From Talpa occidentalis (Eukaryota; Chordata; Mammalia; Eulipotyphla; Talpidae): a DNA stretch of 64,000 nt. Position 1 is the first letter of the stretch. Each line of letters opens with the position of its first letter. Of the stretch, positions 47,035-57,869 are shown in pieces. Made by a program: the position numbers and the translations under genes. The notes under the pieces were generated by a model. That model worked only from the letters and a program-made list of their open reading frames with translations. It was not told where the DNA came from and did no database searches. The stretch lies in assembly GCF_014898055.3 (NCBI RefSeq), contig NW_023601104.1:84179106-84243105 (forward strand). Reading direction: 5' to 3'.

Positions 47035-47700
47035 CAATTGTTTTAAGTAAATATTTTTACTGAGTGTTGAGTAGTTGGTTGACATTAAGCTAGATATTGG
47101 TTACATGATGATGAATGAACATGACACAATAAATATTGCTTATTCTCTGGTTCACCTGGTCTTTTCTTATAAGGAAACAAATACAAGGGTAGATTTTTCT
47201 GATGTATGACATAAAGATAAATAGCTAGGTATTCTGGCTCATAACAAGAGGTAATTTAGAATGGGTATAAGTTAGGGTCTCTGAGGAAATAACATTTAAG
47301 CCAGGAAAAGTCCTAGTGTTGAAGGTATCAAAGACCCTGCATTGATTATGAGCTGTCTCATATGAAAGAAAATTCAAGTAATTGGTATACTTGGAGTACA
47401 GAGAGGAGAGGTATGTTTGGTAAGTAGTCCCTTTTGCGATTTGAGGTGGGTTGTAATTCAAAGAACAGCATGGAAGCACTTTTAAGTAGGACAAAAATAG
47501 GAGCTGATTTATATTCTTAAAAATCACACTAAAAATGCAGAAGAGATAATTAGGTGTAAAATCATTAGGACGGAATTGAATTAATCAAGGTGAGAAAAAT
47601 AATGGTGATATAGAAACAAAGTATCAATAAAGGAGAGTATAAAATTTCATGTTTAGGAGATTATTGAATAATGATTTAGAACAAAATGTCAAGATTTATT
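47035..47700 (-). mobile_element. LINE-2, minus strand
   Basis: Antisense L2 order: TTACTGAGTGTTGAG near the left, then ACATGATGATGAATGAACAT, then GTCTCTGAGGAAATAACATT and TACTTGGAGTACAGAGAGG. It is strongly diverged with approximate edges. Confidence 0.55.
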
Positions 47701-47885
47701 CTGATTTCATATTTTAACTACTGACTTGAAGGACATTTCACTTTATTTCCCCTTTTATGGCTTTTGGATGACCTCAGAACAGTATTTGTAATTTGGAGCA
47801 CTCACAAACAACGTTGAAAAATTCAAACACTCATTTTACATGCAATTTTTGAGTGCTAAAAAAATCCTTAACATTCTCTTTTTTT

Positions 47886-48114
47886 AGGGCCTCCCTGGTA
47901 GTGCAGGTGGTTGAGCGCAGTGCTGTGAAGCTGTCCGCAGCCTCCACAGTGCCGGTTCGATCCCCGCCGGCCTTGGATCTGGTCCCCTCAGCAGTGTATT
48001 TCTTCAGTCTGCCTATTCTGTTCCCTGCTCTGTCTCTGGTGAATCCTCTCACCTTCCCATGCATCTGGCCTGTACCCTGGCTCTTGTATAAATAAAATAA
48101 ATCTTAAAAAAAAA
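47886..48114 (+). mobile_element. SINE, subfamily b, with ~55-bp internal deletion
   Basis: The 12-bp target-site duplication ATTCTCTTTTTT lies at 47873-47884 and 48115-48126. After the B box (GGTTCGATCCCCGCCGGCC) the sequence jumps through CTTGGATCTGG to CCCCTCAGCAGTG. This removes the segment that in relatives holds CCCACATGGCGCAGCAGACC. Confidence 0.93.
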
Positions 48115-48279
48115 ATTCTCTTTTTTACCCACTATATTACAAATCTCTACCTTGAGATTGAGACCTTCAGGACTTTGGGTTGTCTTTCCACACAGTAAAC
48201 ACATAAAAGAGTTAATAGCTTTTTAAGATGTGTTTTACTTTTTTGGTATCCAACACTTTATTTTATGAAAACTATCTCA

Positions 48280-48440
48280 TTTAATTCTGTCATTCATGAT
48301 CTTAGAATGATACTGCTTCCCTGTAAGACATGCATTTTTATGTTCTCATGCTTCTATTGCCTTTTCCTCATATGTGGCTTCTTCCCATGATATTTCCCAT
48401 TCAATACCTACCCTTCAATATCCTTATCCAAGAAACTTTT
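48280..48440 (+). mobile_element. Possible LINE-2 fragment
   Basis: TCATGCTTCTATTGCCTTTT and CAATATCCTTATCCAAGAAA, then CTTTTTCC, resemble the L2 'tgctgttccctctgcctgg' to 'gtgaagccttccctga' segment. Weak. Confidence 0.3.
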
Positions 48441-48442
48441 TC

Positions 48443-49040
48443 CTTTTACATTTTTAGTGAGGTATAAATTGACATATAATATTATATTAATTTCAGGTGT
48501 AAATGAGATTCAATATCTGTATGTACCAAGAAATGATCACCACAATAAATCTATTCAATGTCCAGAGCTATACAGAATTACAATTATTTTTCTTGTGATG
48601 AGTATTTTTAAGATCTATTCTCTTAGCAACTTTCAAATATACAAGATCATTAGCTATAGTCACCACACTGTGAATTACATTCCCACAACTTATTCATTTT
48701 ATAACTGAAGTCTTATAACGTCTGACCTCCTTAACCCACTTGCCAACTCCCCAACTCTGCGCACCTAGTGGCCATAAATCTGTTCTATTTATGGATTTGT
48801 TTTTGTTTATTGTTGCTTGCTTGCTTGTATTTTTAGATTCCACATTTCAGTGAGACTATATCATATTTGTCTTTCTCTCTCTGATTTATTTCTCTTAGCA
48901 CTTTGAGAAGATTCATTAATGTGTTCACAAATGGAAAGATCATCCTTTTATGGCTGAATAGTGTTTCATTGTGTACATATATGCGCCATATTTTTTTTAA
49001 TCCATTCATCCATTGATGGTCATTCAACAAACCTTTTTCT
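48443..49040 (-). mobile_element. Old LINE-1 (L1M-type) end of ORF2 and 3' UTR
   Basis: Antisense landmarks in order: TAGTGAGGTATAAATTGACA, AATTTCAGGTGT, GAAATGATCACCACAATAAA, TTTCTTGTGATGAGTATTTT, CTTAGCAACTTTCAAATATA, TCACCACACTGTGAATTACA and GACCTCCTTAACCCACTTGC. The ORF2-end motifs CAGTGAGACTATATCATATT and TGGCTGAATAGTGTTTCATT follow. No target duplication remains. Confidence 0.85.
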
Positions 49041-51058
49041 TATTTTGCCAGTTAACATTACTGTCCAATTCTTTAACTCACTAAGGTATCTATAATCCTG
49101 TATGAATTCCCAAAACACCACATGTTAAAAAGAAGGTTCACTTAGTAACTTACAGAAAGGGTTCCTTTGCAAATAAGTGCCTGATTTAGCTTCAAAATTA
49201 AGTCAAAGTAAATCACCACCAATGATGATGATCCAGTGACAAAATGATCCCAAGGAACTGTGTGATGCTGCAGTAAGCAATAAAGCTTTGTATCAGACAT
49301 CCAGAACTTAACATACTTTGTTGAAGCCATGGAAATGTTTTCAGTATATGCATTATATATTTACTTTCCATTGAAGGATGAATAGCTGTAAATATCCCTA
49401 TAAATTATCTTATTGAATAATCTGTAGTATCAAGACTTTGCGGTATTAAACCACATTTTTGAGGAATTTCTGTGATTTTTTAATTTATAAATCAAGTCAA
49501 AACAAATTAAGATTTTAGCAAAATAAAAATCTCCACTGGAACGCTACTCATTCAGATATGTTCTTATTAGACAAAGTCTGAATGAACATTTTTCTTTTTA
49601 CTCTCCAGCACAACTACCTTGTACATATGTAATTTAAATTCCTCAGCATGAGTCAAATGTTTCATTGTAAAAAATTAAGGCAGCTAAGAAATGGAAATAA
49701 TGATCAGGCAACAGGAAACTATTTTAAGTACCTCAAAATAGAATGTTATTATCAATGAAAGTCTTTTAGAACTCTTAATAACAAACTTTCATTATTGGTC
49801 TGCAGGGGTTTCCAATGAGTATGCTCATTGTATAGTACTTTAAAATATATTTCTCAACTGAAAAAGCATATTAAAGAAATATGAAAAAATCATTTGAAAA
49901 AGAGCTAGTATATTTCATGAATTTACATTTGTTATCGTCAATTGGTAAAAACTTTCTAATTTCTTCACCTTGTATTCAATAACAAATAATTAGGCTTACT
50001 AGGGCCTTAAAAGATGGGTCTCACGTCTCATTGCAGAGGTTATGAACTACACACCAGTAGCAGTAAGATTTGGCAATTTCCTGTCCTGGAATAAGTGACT
50101 ATTACTGACTTGAGCTTAGACCTCTGATTCTTAAACCAGTGTGAGTTAAACTGCTTTCTTTGTCCCATTCTTTCATACCTTTTAAAACATTGAACTCATA
50201 AGAAAATTTAAAGACCTCTCTTATAAAGACTCATCTGCTCCTTTATCTGCCCTCTTTCCACCTTTAACCCAGTTTGCAGCAAGCTTGTGACTAGGAATGA
50301 CAATCAAATTGTCAGTAACTGTCTCTTTCCACTACTACCTTTCAGTGGCTCAAGAACTGACCAATCAAAATGTTGTACATATCAGCATTGTCATGCTATG
50401 GATTTCGGGTGCCAGCAAGGCTGATTTAAGCATAAGGGCTTAGTGAAAAAAAAAAATGTGTTTCAGAGGATCACTGGATACTTTGACATGGAAGGAACTA
50501 ATTGAGCTCTGAAGGACTAAAGGCAACAGAATGGTCTGTCTATGTTCTGCTTCCTGGCAGCCCCCTAGAGGATGCTATGAGGGATTAAATCTACTTGGCA
50601 TTTAAGAAACCGTGTCTCAGATGATGGACTGCATGGAAATGGTTGATTCCGTTGCTTCTGCTATCTCCCATAACATAGCTTGCCAGCCAAGCAAAGATAA
50701 CTTCCCAAAGGAAATTAAGGTAGCTTTAGGAGGGAGGTGGGGTGCTAAGAAATAAATGAAATGACATTTTTAAAAAAATACTTCTTAATATATTGAAGCT
50801 CATGATATATCCTGTCTAGTGTTCATCCTTAACATTTACTTTTCTGCTTTTCCTTGCTTTCCCATTGTTATAACTCTGTCTTCTAAGAACCTTTCTAATT
50901 GTTTTCCTTCGCAATTTTTTCCATAGCAATTATATGACATGTTGCTTGTGCTATCAATTTTATTATTCCACTTTACTGAAAGGATAAAAATAAACAAAGC
51001 TGGATTACAAGCAGTTTATGGCCAAGAAGCATGAAAGGTATATGCCTGTAGAAGTTCA
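49041..51058. other. Unique sequence
   Basis: About 2 kb of mixed AT-rich DNA with no repeat or gene recognised. Confidence 0.45.
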
Positions 51059-51112
51059 GAGAAGAGGGACATCAAAACAGGTGAGGAGGCAGTATCAGAG
51101 GCTATGAAAGCC
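51059..51112 (+). mobile_element. Possible LINE-1 3' UTR scrap
   Basis: GAAGAGGGACATCAAAACAG and AGTATCAGAGGCTATGAAAG align with the 3' UTR at 43160-43215. Confidence 0.35.
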
Positions 51113-51153
51113 ATTAAGTCTATTCCCATCTGTGGTAAAAATGATCAGCCTGG

Positions 51154-51428
51154 GAGCCTCCCTGGTGGTGCAGGCGGGAAGTCTCAGCACTATCAAGCTA
51201 TCACCAGCCACTGGGCCATGAGTTTGATCCCCAGCCAGGCAGCTGACACACATGGTGCAGCAGATCTCTCCTGTCTTGCCTGCTGCTCCCCTCAGCAGTG
51301 TATTTCAATCAATCTGCCTGTTCTGCTCCCCACTCTGTCTCTGGTGAATCCTCTCACCACCCTCTGCAGCTCTGACCTATACCCCAGGTCTTGTATGCAC
51401 AAATAAATACAAATAAATCTTAAAAAAA
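51154..51428 (+). mobile_element. SINE, subfamily c, 10-bp target-site duplication
   Basis: ATCAGCCTGG lies at 51144-51153 and 51429-51438. The copy starts GAGCCTCCCTGGTGGTGCAG. A small deletion removes the bases GTTAA that normally follow the A box. Confidence 0.94.
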
Positions 51429-51479
51429 ATCAGCCTGGCTATTTGTTAAAGTGGTGCTCAAAATTATCTGCTGTGATTA

Positions 51480-52010
51480 TTAATCTTAACATATGTTGTG
51501 TATTACAACCAGCAGCAGTAATAGGGTTGAGCAAGTGAAGTTTAAATTCAGCCTAAGTTTCATAAGGACTGGCTGTAAAATAGCCCAAAAATATTCCATT
51601 GAGAGAACCACTGCAGTGATGGTAATTGGTACTGTGGGAAATTGCAAACAGGAAACCTAAAGCTCATTATGGAGTGTTGTTTCTCACTGCTGAACATTAC
51701 AAATGCTGAGCTCTCTAATCTGGAATAAAGACAATTTGACCTCCAACTCTTTATTGCGATCATTGTTACAGCTGCTCAAAATATCTCCTCCATAGCAGCC
51801 ACACAAAGAAATGTTCTTTCGTTTGTAGTTAAACTGGAATAGATAGCTTTCCTTCTCGGCCAACAAATTTCATGTTTTGAGAGTTGTCGCCAAATAGATT
51901 CAAATCCTATGCTCCAAATTAGGAATTGAAAAGGGAGTTTGGTAGGGAACAAAAATGGCATCGTCTGTCTATTCATTCCTGGGAATGCAACCATTTTAAT
52001 TTAGTAGGAA
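51480..52010. other. Repeat-free, sequence-complex segment; candidate conserved non-coding element
   Basis: High-complexity DNA with no transposon signature. Within 51720-51800 lie clustered potential transcription-factor words: TTTATTGCGATC, CATTGTTA (SOX-like AACAAT on the other strand) and CAGCTG (E-box). The minus-strand open frames here (60-72 codons) overlap in several frames and look accidental. Conservation is inferred only from texture. Confidence 0.3.
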
Positions 52011-53255
52011 AATTTTATTTTGATGAAAACCAGGAGAAATCTCATAGAAACATTTAAATACAACTTCCACTGAATGTGGAATTGGAGTTTCAAAAAGGAA
52101 GACAGACATTTCTTGTGAAGGAGATGATCATTTTGGAAGCAATTATACTACTGATTTTTTTTTTTTTTTAAGAAAATCCCTTCATCTTGAAATGGTTTCA
52201 ACTTGCCATGACCTTTATTGACCCTTTAACATGAGCTGGAAAAGATCTGCAGTTGTCAGACTCTGGTTAGCCCAAAGCTCTTCAAAAGTATTTCATGAAG
52301 CACCTACTGAGTGGGCATTAAAAGATGCAAAAGAAGTAATGCACATTCTATTTTTTAATGACTTCTAATACCAGTCAGTATTTTCCAGAAGTTTTCAGGT
52401 TAAGAACTCATGAGATCATAGACATCTTTCTGATTCAATAATGTGAAAATAACACAGTAATTTTTTTCTGTAGTAAACCATGATAATTTAAAAAGCACTT
52501 CGCTTTAGCTAATTGCTTGGTAAATTTCACAGAGGAAGTTTTAGGTTTTCTTGGAAATTATTCTCAAGGAATTTTCATATACTTCTTTCAATTTCTAAAA
52601 AAAAAATGTTAATTGAAAATTAAATGTATTTCTCCTGAAAATTAATAATGGCTTTTATAGAAAAGCTTGGAAGATTAAGTTATCAGTTTCTCTTTTATTC
52701 ATATTAAATTCCACACTATTATTTGCCCTTAAAATTGTAAATTGCTTTGTATTTTTTATTGAATATTACTCAGCAAGCTAAACAAAGGCTGACAAGGGCT
52801 GTTTCTGATTATGGATAATGCAGCGAATAAAAGAACATGTGGTCTTTGATTCCTTATAGATCAGAGCTTTGTCCTGAAAAATTATCTAACTTTTGTGTTG
52901 TCACTACGAAGGAAAATAGTTTTAGTTCTAAAAGGACCATTTGTAATGTACATATTTTAATTTCAGTAAAACGCTTGGAAAACATCACAGTTTGTACAAT
53001 AATATGAATCCTTTTAAGGACACCTGTCAGCACTTCTCAAACAGATAGTAGAAAAGATACTACAATTTTTTCACATACCTGAAATAACATGACTAAAATA
53101 TACTTAAAATTATTTTTTAGGGGGTATTTATTTTAACACATGAAATTCTTATTTATGAATGACATATTGAAATTCCAGATCTAAAATACATAATACTCAG
53201 TGACTGCCATATTAGATTTCCATATTAGACTGAAAGCTAATTGCCATCAAAAACC
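52011..53255. other. Repeat-free AT-rich segment
   Basis: More than 1.2 kb without a recognisable mobile element, unusual for this window. 52790-52860 (GGGCTGTTTCTGATTATGGA, then TAATGCAGCGAATAAAAG) has homeodomain-like TAAT/ATTA words. No gene seen. Confidence 0.35.
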
Positions 53256-53262
53256 CACTGCA

Positions 53263-53500
53263 GGGGGCCTCCATGATGGCACAACGGGTTAAGTCTCAGC
53301 ACTATGAAGCTATCCACAGCCACTGCAGATGAATTTGATCCAGGGCCTGGGAACTGACCCACATGGCACGTCTTGCCCACTGCTCCCCTCAGCAGTGTAT
53401 TTCAGTAGATCTGCCCATTCCACTCCCCACTCTCACTGGTAAATCCTGTCACCCATCCCCCAACCTGCATCTCTAGCCTGCACCCCAGGTCTTGTATGCA
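53263..53500 (+). mobile_element. SINE, subfamily c, tail removed by L1 insertion
   Basis: Head GGGGCCTCCATGATGGCACA. The body lacks about 20 bp around GCAGCAGACCTCTCCTG. It stops at CTTGTATGCA, exactly where the (AAAT)n tail should start, because the next element begins there. Confidence 0.9.
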
Positions 53501-53900
53501 AAGCCAGTTGATTTTGATTTTTTTCTTTATTATAATTAGTCTTTTTCCTGGTCCCTTATTTGTGTTTTCTAAATTCCTGCTATGAGTGAGACCATCCGGT
53601 ATTTTTCTTTTTCTTTCTGACTTATTTCGCTGAACATGATCCCTTCCACCTCCATCCATGTTGCTGCAAAATGCATGAGTTTATCTCTTTTGAAAAATCA
53701 AAATCAACAAGCAAGTATAAACCACAGACACACTATGGGGGGAGTGGGGAACAGAGAGGGGAAGGAGGGACTAGGGTCAAAATAAGGGAGGGTGCAATTG
53801 TATGGGGAATACAACCAAAATGAAAATGCATACATTGTGCAAAAATGAAAAATGATGCAAGAATTATATAAAGTAAAATATATTAAACATAAAAAAAAAA
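53501..53900 (+). mobile_element. LINE-1 3' end with 5' inversion (twin priming)
   Basis: 53507-53690 is antisense L1 (end of ORF2, same phrases as 7700-7880 in the same orientation). At about 53691 the orientation flips to sense: AAAATCAAAATCAAC, ACCACAGACACACTATGGGG and GTGCAATTGTATGGGGAATA, then a poly(A). AAAATCAAAATCAAC is present in both halves as an inverted pair, so the two priming events overlapped by about 15 bp. AAAGCC at about 53499-53505 and 53901-53906 may be the target-site duplication. Confidence 0.85.
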
Positions 53901-53911
53901 AAAGCCGGTGC

Positions 53912-54206
53912 TCTCTGGTGGCGCAAGTGGTTAAAGCACAGCTCTATGAAGCTATCCTCAGCCTCTATAGCATGAGTTCGATCCCCAGCCAGCCAGAGAG
54001 CTACCCACATGGAGAAGCAGACCTCTCCTGTCTCGCCCGCTACTCCCCCTCAGCAGCATATTTCAGTCAGTCTGCCTGTTCTGCTCCCCACTCTGTCTCT
54101 GGTGAGTCCTCTCACCAGCCCTCACCCACCCCCCTCACCTCTGGCCTTTACTCCAGTTCTTGTATGCATAAATAAATAGATCTTTTAAAAAATTAACTAA
54201 AAAAAT
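53912..54206 (+). mobile_element. SINE, subfamily c, slightly 5'-truncated
   Basis: Starts TCTCTGGTGGCGCAAGTGG, lacking the first few bases of the head. B box GAGTTCGATCCCCAGCC is intact. Flanking AAAGCCGGTGC (53901-53911) and AAAGCTGCTGC (54207-54217) are a plausible duplication with two mismatches. Confidence 0.9.
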
Positions 54207-54554
54207 AAAGCTGCTGCAGGCTGTCTGCAGGGGCTTCAATGAAAGAAAGGCCCAGCATTCACATCATCTTGTACTGACATTATGAGAAGGCAGAAGATTA
54301 AGTCCTACAAATCATTCAGACCCACCACATCCAATTTCCTTTGTCAAAATTTTTTTTTTCAAGTAAATCTTTTTTTCTCAATGACCTACCAAGGAATAGC
54401 ATACAATCTTTTATTATTAGTTTTATCATTCTAAATATTTTAATGTACAGTTTAAGTTACTTTAACTTAATAAGTAATTCTCAGACTTCCCAAGTGATTT
54501 TTTTTTTTAATTCAGTCATAACTGAGATGCAGCATAATAGATTAGGGGAACATA

Positions 54555-54765
54555 GAGAATAGAGTTATATAAATGCAGGGACATCTGCTTCACTCCTTAC
54601 CAGATGTGTGGCCTTAGATACATCTGTTAATCAATTCTAAATCTCTGTTTTATTCATATTAACCAATATGTAGAGTTGTGGGGATTCACTGTTATATGAG
54701 CTATCTAAAGTTTCTGCAACAAGCATATAATAAACAGTAAAGGCATGTTAGTGATATTCCCCTTG
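54555..54765 (+). mobile_element. MIR
   Basis: CACTCCTTACCAGATGTGTG, GCCTTAGATACATCTGTTAA, TCAATTCTAAATCTCTGTTT and GTTGTGGGGATTCACTG, ending AGCATATAATAAACAGTAAA, follow MIR from the core to the 3' end. Confidence 0.72.
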
Positions 54766-55254
54766 CCTGATATTATAAGAAGGTAAATCTGGGTAATGGG
54801 CTTGTTGCCAATCCTGGGCTGGAGGAGATGCAGTAGTTGTGAACAAAATAGTCATTTAGATGGATCTTATACAGACTCAAGAGGGAGTCCAATCAGGGGA
54901 TGAGATGATAAAATGCAAAAATATAAGTACAATAAGAATACAACACTTTTTTCCCTCATCAAATTTAGAGTAAGGCAGAAGGAATTTTCCTTCGCTTTTT
55001 TATAAGGAAGATTATCCTTTTATTATTCCCTTTTGTTTTCCAGACTAAATTTGCTAGTTCTTTTAAGATGACTTCATAGAAATGAAAATGTGACTACGTA
55101 GAGGAACAGGATATAAGAATCACAGAATATGATTTATTTGGTTTCCCTGAGCTTCTCCACTAGTTCTGCAGGAGGCTCCTGGGAAGAAGTTGTTCTTTCT
55201 CAAAAGACTTAGAGAGAGAGAGAGCAGTGTTAACTAGTCATCATATGCTATTTT
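54766..55254. other. Unique sequence
   Basis: Nothing recognised apart from an (AG)7 run at 55211-55224. Confidence 0.45.
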
Positions 55255-55600
55255 GTGTGTTCATGCAATAAATATTAAGTTCCTGTAATTTCCTGTGTCT
55301 TTGCTGAGGTAGAGATACAACAATGAGAAAGGTAGATACTACTTCTTCCTTCCTGAAGTCCACAAAATGGAGAGTTAAATAACAGATTTGTGATGGCAGA
55401 GGTAAAAATGGGTTTGTTGGCACAAGTAAGAGCAAAAGAGTTAGCTCACTGACAGCTGGGAGGGAAGAAGGGCATCTAGGGAAAGTGATCTCTAAGAAAA
55501 TGCTCACTGATGAAGGCAAGGATACTCCAAAGACAAGCATGACTCTGAAGAGGCTTTGCAGTGACTTTTGGGAACCATAAGAACTTGCATGACTAGTGTA
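55255..55600 (-). mobile_element. LINE-2 3' end, minus strand
   Basis: CATGCAATAAATATTAAGTT, TGAGGTAGAGATACAACAAT, CTTCCTGAAGTCCACAAAAT and a purine-rich continuation follow antisense L2 from its very end. The 120-codon minus-strand open frame at 55241-55603 is L2-derived noise, not a gene. Confidence 0.55.
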
Positions 55601-55603
55601 CAT

Positions 55604-56251
55604 ATTCTAGTAAAGTTGGAGATGACTCAAGAAAGTAAAGAGTTGAGATAATGTTAGGCACGGTCACCGTTAGCACATGTGCCAAGAATCTGGAAAGAAA
55701 AAAAAAAGACAGAATAATTGATTTCTCACATGCACATAAAATTTTATCATTTACCTTTGGAAACAGAATATTATTGGACAAGAAAACTCATAATTACTAA
55801 TTTTTTGTTTCCTTTTTGAATCAAGATATTTTGTTCTTAGCGTAACTTCTTAGATATACGCAAAACAAACCCTCCACTTCTAGTATTGATGTTTAGCATT
55901 TTAGGTAAATACTCTGATATCACCAAATTGGTTATCATCAAACTGTTTCATGAAAATCAATGTACACTTACTAATATATCTTCATCACCATCTCTTCACT
56001 TGGTTTAACTTTTGTCAACCTATGCTATCATCTAAATTTTTTATCACCGATAAAGCTCTTCTTATCTCTGCCAAATGATCCTTACCAGATCCTTACCAGA
56101 GGGTTTCCTAACAGAATATTTTAATACAATTCATTACTTAAGAACTATAAGAATGCTTAGTTCATATGATAATACATTATTAGAGGTCTCAATTTCCCTC
56201 TTTTTCTTCTTTTCTGTCTTTGATGAAAACTTAAAGACTAAAATCTAAAGC
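55604..56251. other. Unique sequence
   Basis: Nothing recognised. Confidence 0.45.
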
Positions 56252-56430
56252 ACTTATTCTCAACATGTCTGTCTTCCAAAAACATCAGTGTAACACAAGA
56301 GCTTGTTAGAATCTTGGCTTCAGTCACTATAACACCTTCGGAATCATCATTTCTAGGAGTGGAACCCACAAGACAATCTTCTCAGAAGTGATTCTTATAC
56401 ACACTGATGTTTAGGAAACATTGGTCTAAA
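56252..56430 (+). mobile_element. hAT/MER-type (Charlie) DNA transposon relic
   Basis: TTATTCTCAACATGTCTGTC, AACACAAGAGCTTGTTAGAA, CGGAATCATCATTTCTAGGA, GTGATTCTTATACACACTGA and TGTTTAGGAAACATTGGTCT follow in order a MER20/MER58-like consensus including both ends. It is non-autonomous, with no coding sequence. Confidence 0.65.
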
Positions 56431-56472
56431 TAAACTTTTAAAAATACTCTATCTTAAAAAAACACAAGAATT

Positions 56473-56753
56473 TGGGGTCTCCCTGGTGGCGCAAGGGGTA
56501 AGGCGCAGAACTATGAACTATCTGCAGCCACTGCGGCATGAGTTCGATCCCTGGCCAGGAAGGTGACCCACATGGCGCAGCAGACCTCTTCTGACTCGCC
56601 CGCTGCTCCCCTCAGCAGTGTATTTCAGTTAGTCTGCCTGTTCTGTTCCCCACTCTGTCTCTGGTGAATCCTCTCACCCCTTGCACCACTGGCCTGTACC
56701 CCAGTTCTTGCATGCATAAATAAATAAATCTTTAAAAAAAAAAACAAAAAACC
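56473..56753 (+). mobile_element. SINE, subfamily c, 10-bp target-site duplication
   Basis: CACAAGAATT lies at 56463-56472 and 56754-56763. Good A box (TGGTGGCGCAAGGGG) and B box (GAGTTCGATCCC). A short A/CA-rich extension follows the TCTTT terminator. Confidence 0.95.
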
Positions 56754-56906
56754 CACAAGAATTAAAATGAGACTGGACATCAATCACACAATGCAGAAGA
56801 TAAAAAAGAAACCTTGTAAAACTATAGGAAAAAAAAAAACAACACCACCATTTTCGCTATGAAAGAACATGTGAAGATGAAAAGGATTTTAGCAATACAG
56901 TGGAAC

Positions 56907-56952
56907 AAAAAAAAAAAAAAAAAAAAGAAAAAAAGAAAAACACACACACACC
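56907..56952. repeat. Poly(A) plus (CA)n tract
   Basis: About 20 A's, then GAAAAAAAGAAAAA, then six CA units. It may be the tail of an unrecognised retrocopy. Confidence 0.85.
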
Positions 56953-57049
56953 TGATAATCATCGCACAAGAATAGAAGGAAGACAGTTTCATTTTATCTG
57001 CATCATCCCATCCCCTAAGTTGGCATTCATCTGCACTATGAGGGACTTT

Positions 57050-57850
57050 CCCAGCTAAAACGAGTTTTCCTTAACAGGAAAGGAAGCACCGGGTGAGTGG
57101 CCGCATCAGAGCACCACCCCAATGTTCTGATCCAGTTTCACCCCACCCAGAACGAAAAAGCTAAAATGTGTAGAGATAGCAAAAAGTAAGAAAAACAAGC
57201 AGGTGCTATTAATAGCAGCCGGAATAAACACAGCTCACAGACCCACAGACCTGGTCTACAAACTGATTTCTCCACAGAACAACGAACCAGTGGGCAACAC
57301 AGTCTCCTTGTTCTTGGCAGCTTTCATCCCAGTTACACACTTTCCCAGACACAAGCCACCTATGTCTCTCCTCCTCACACACTTCTCTCCTCCAACCCCC
57401 CAGAATCTCTTCCCCAACCCCACCAGAGCCAGCAGCCAGCTCAGGTCTCGGTAGCTTCATGAGTCTAAGACCCCCAGCGCAGCCCTGGGGTAGCCCCCAC
57501 CATTACATGCCAGCCACCCCAGCTGTCTATCCTCAGACCGCTAGCTTGACACCCACCACAGCCCCCACTGCAGTGTGCTCTGGGAGAACAGCATGTTAAC
57601 AGCCCACAACTGCATGTGTGCACGGTCTTGGCCTGTAGCAGTAGCGACCTGCAATGTGTCCTCCAGCCATGAGCTTGCACACTCAACGTGACCCATCACT
57701 GCGCCCACTGCAGTGTGCTGCAAGAAAACAATCTTACAACTGTTGAGCACACGAATAACAAGGACCCCTGTAGCTCCAGTGAGCCCATACTTGGCTCTTG
57801 CCTTTGGGCTGCCTGCCCTGTTTCCCTTCACTGCGTAGGTACTTGTTTTT
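57050..57850. other. GC-rich segment of unknown origin with a diverged 140-bp duplication
   Basis: Cytosine-rich and markedly less AT-rich than anything else in the window. CCCACTGCAGTGTGCT occurs at 57564-57579 and 57704-57719. It is followed in each case by related AGAACAGCATGTTAACAG / AAAACAATCTTACAACTG text, so two units with a 140-bp period can be aligned. Overlapping open frames on both strands (73-96 codons) change frame across it and resemble no protein I know. It lies just upstream of an L1, so it could be an L1 5' UTR with monomer-like units or an independent old LTR. Confidence 0.45.
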
Positions 57851-57869
57851 GTCTTTTTTTTTTTTTTAA

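Noticed and set aside
55241..55603. 120-codon minus-strand frame
   Set aside because: Coincides with an antisense L2 3' end and lacks any domain.
57209..57831. Cluster of 73-96 codon frames in GC-rich DNA, considered as an exon
   Set aside because: Frames on both strands overlap without a consistent reading. The region has an internal duplication that breaks frame, and no plausible splice sites with coding continuity were found.
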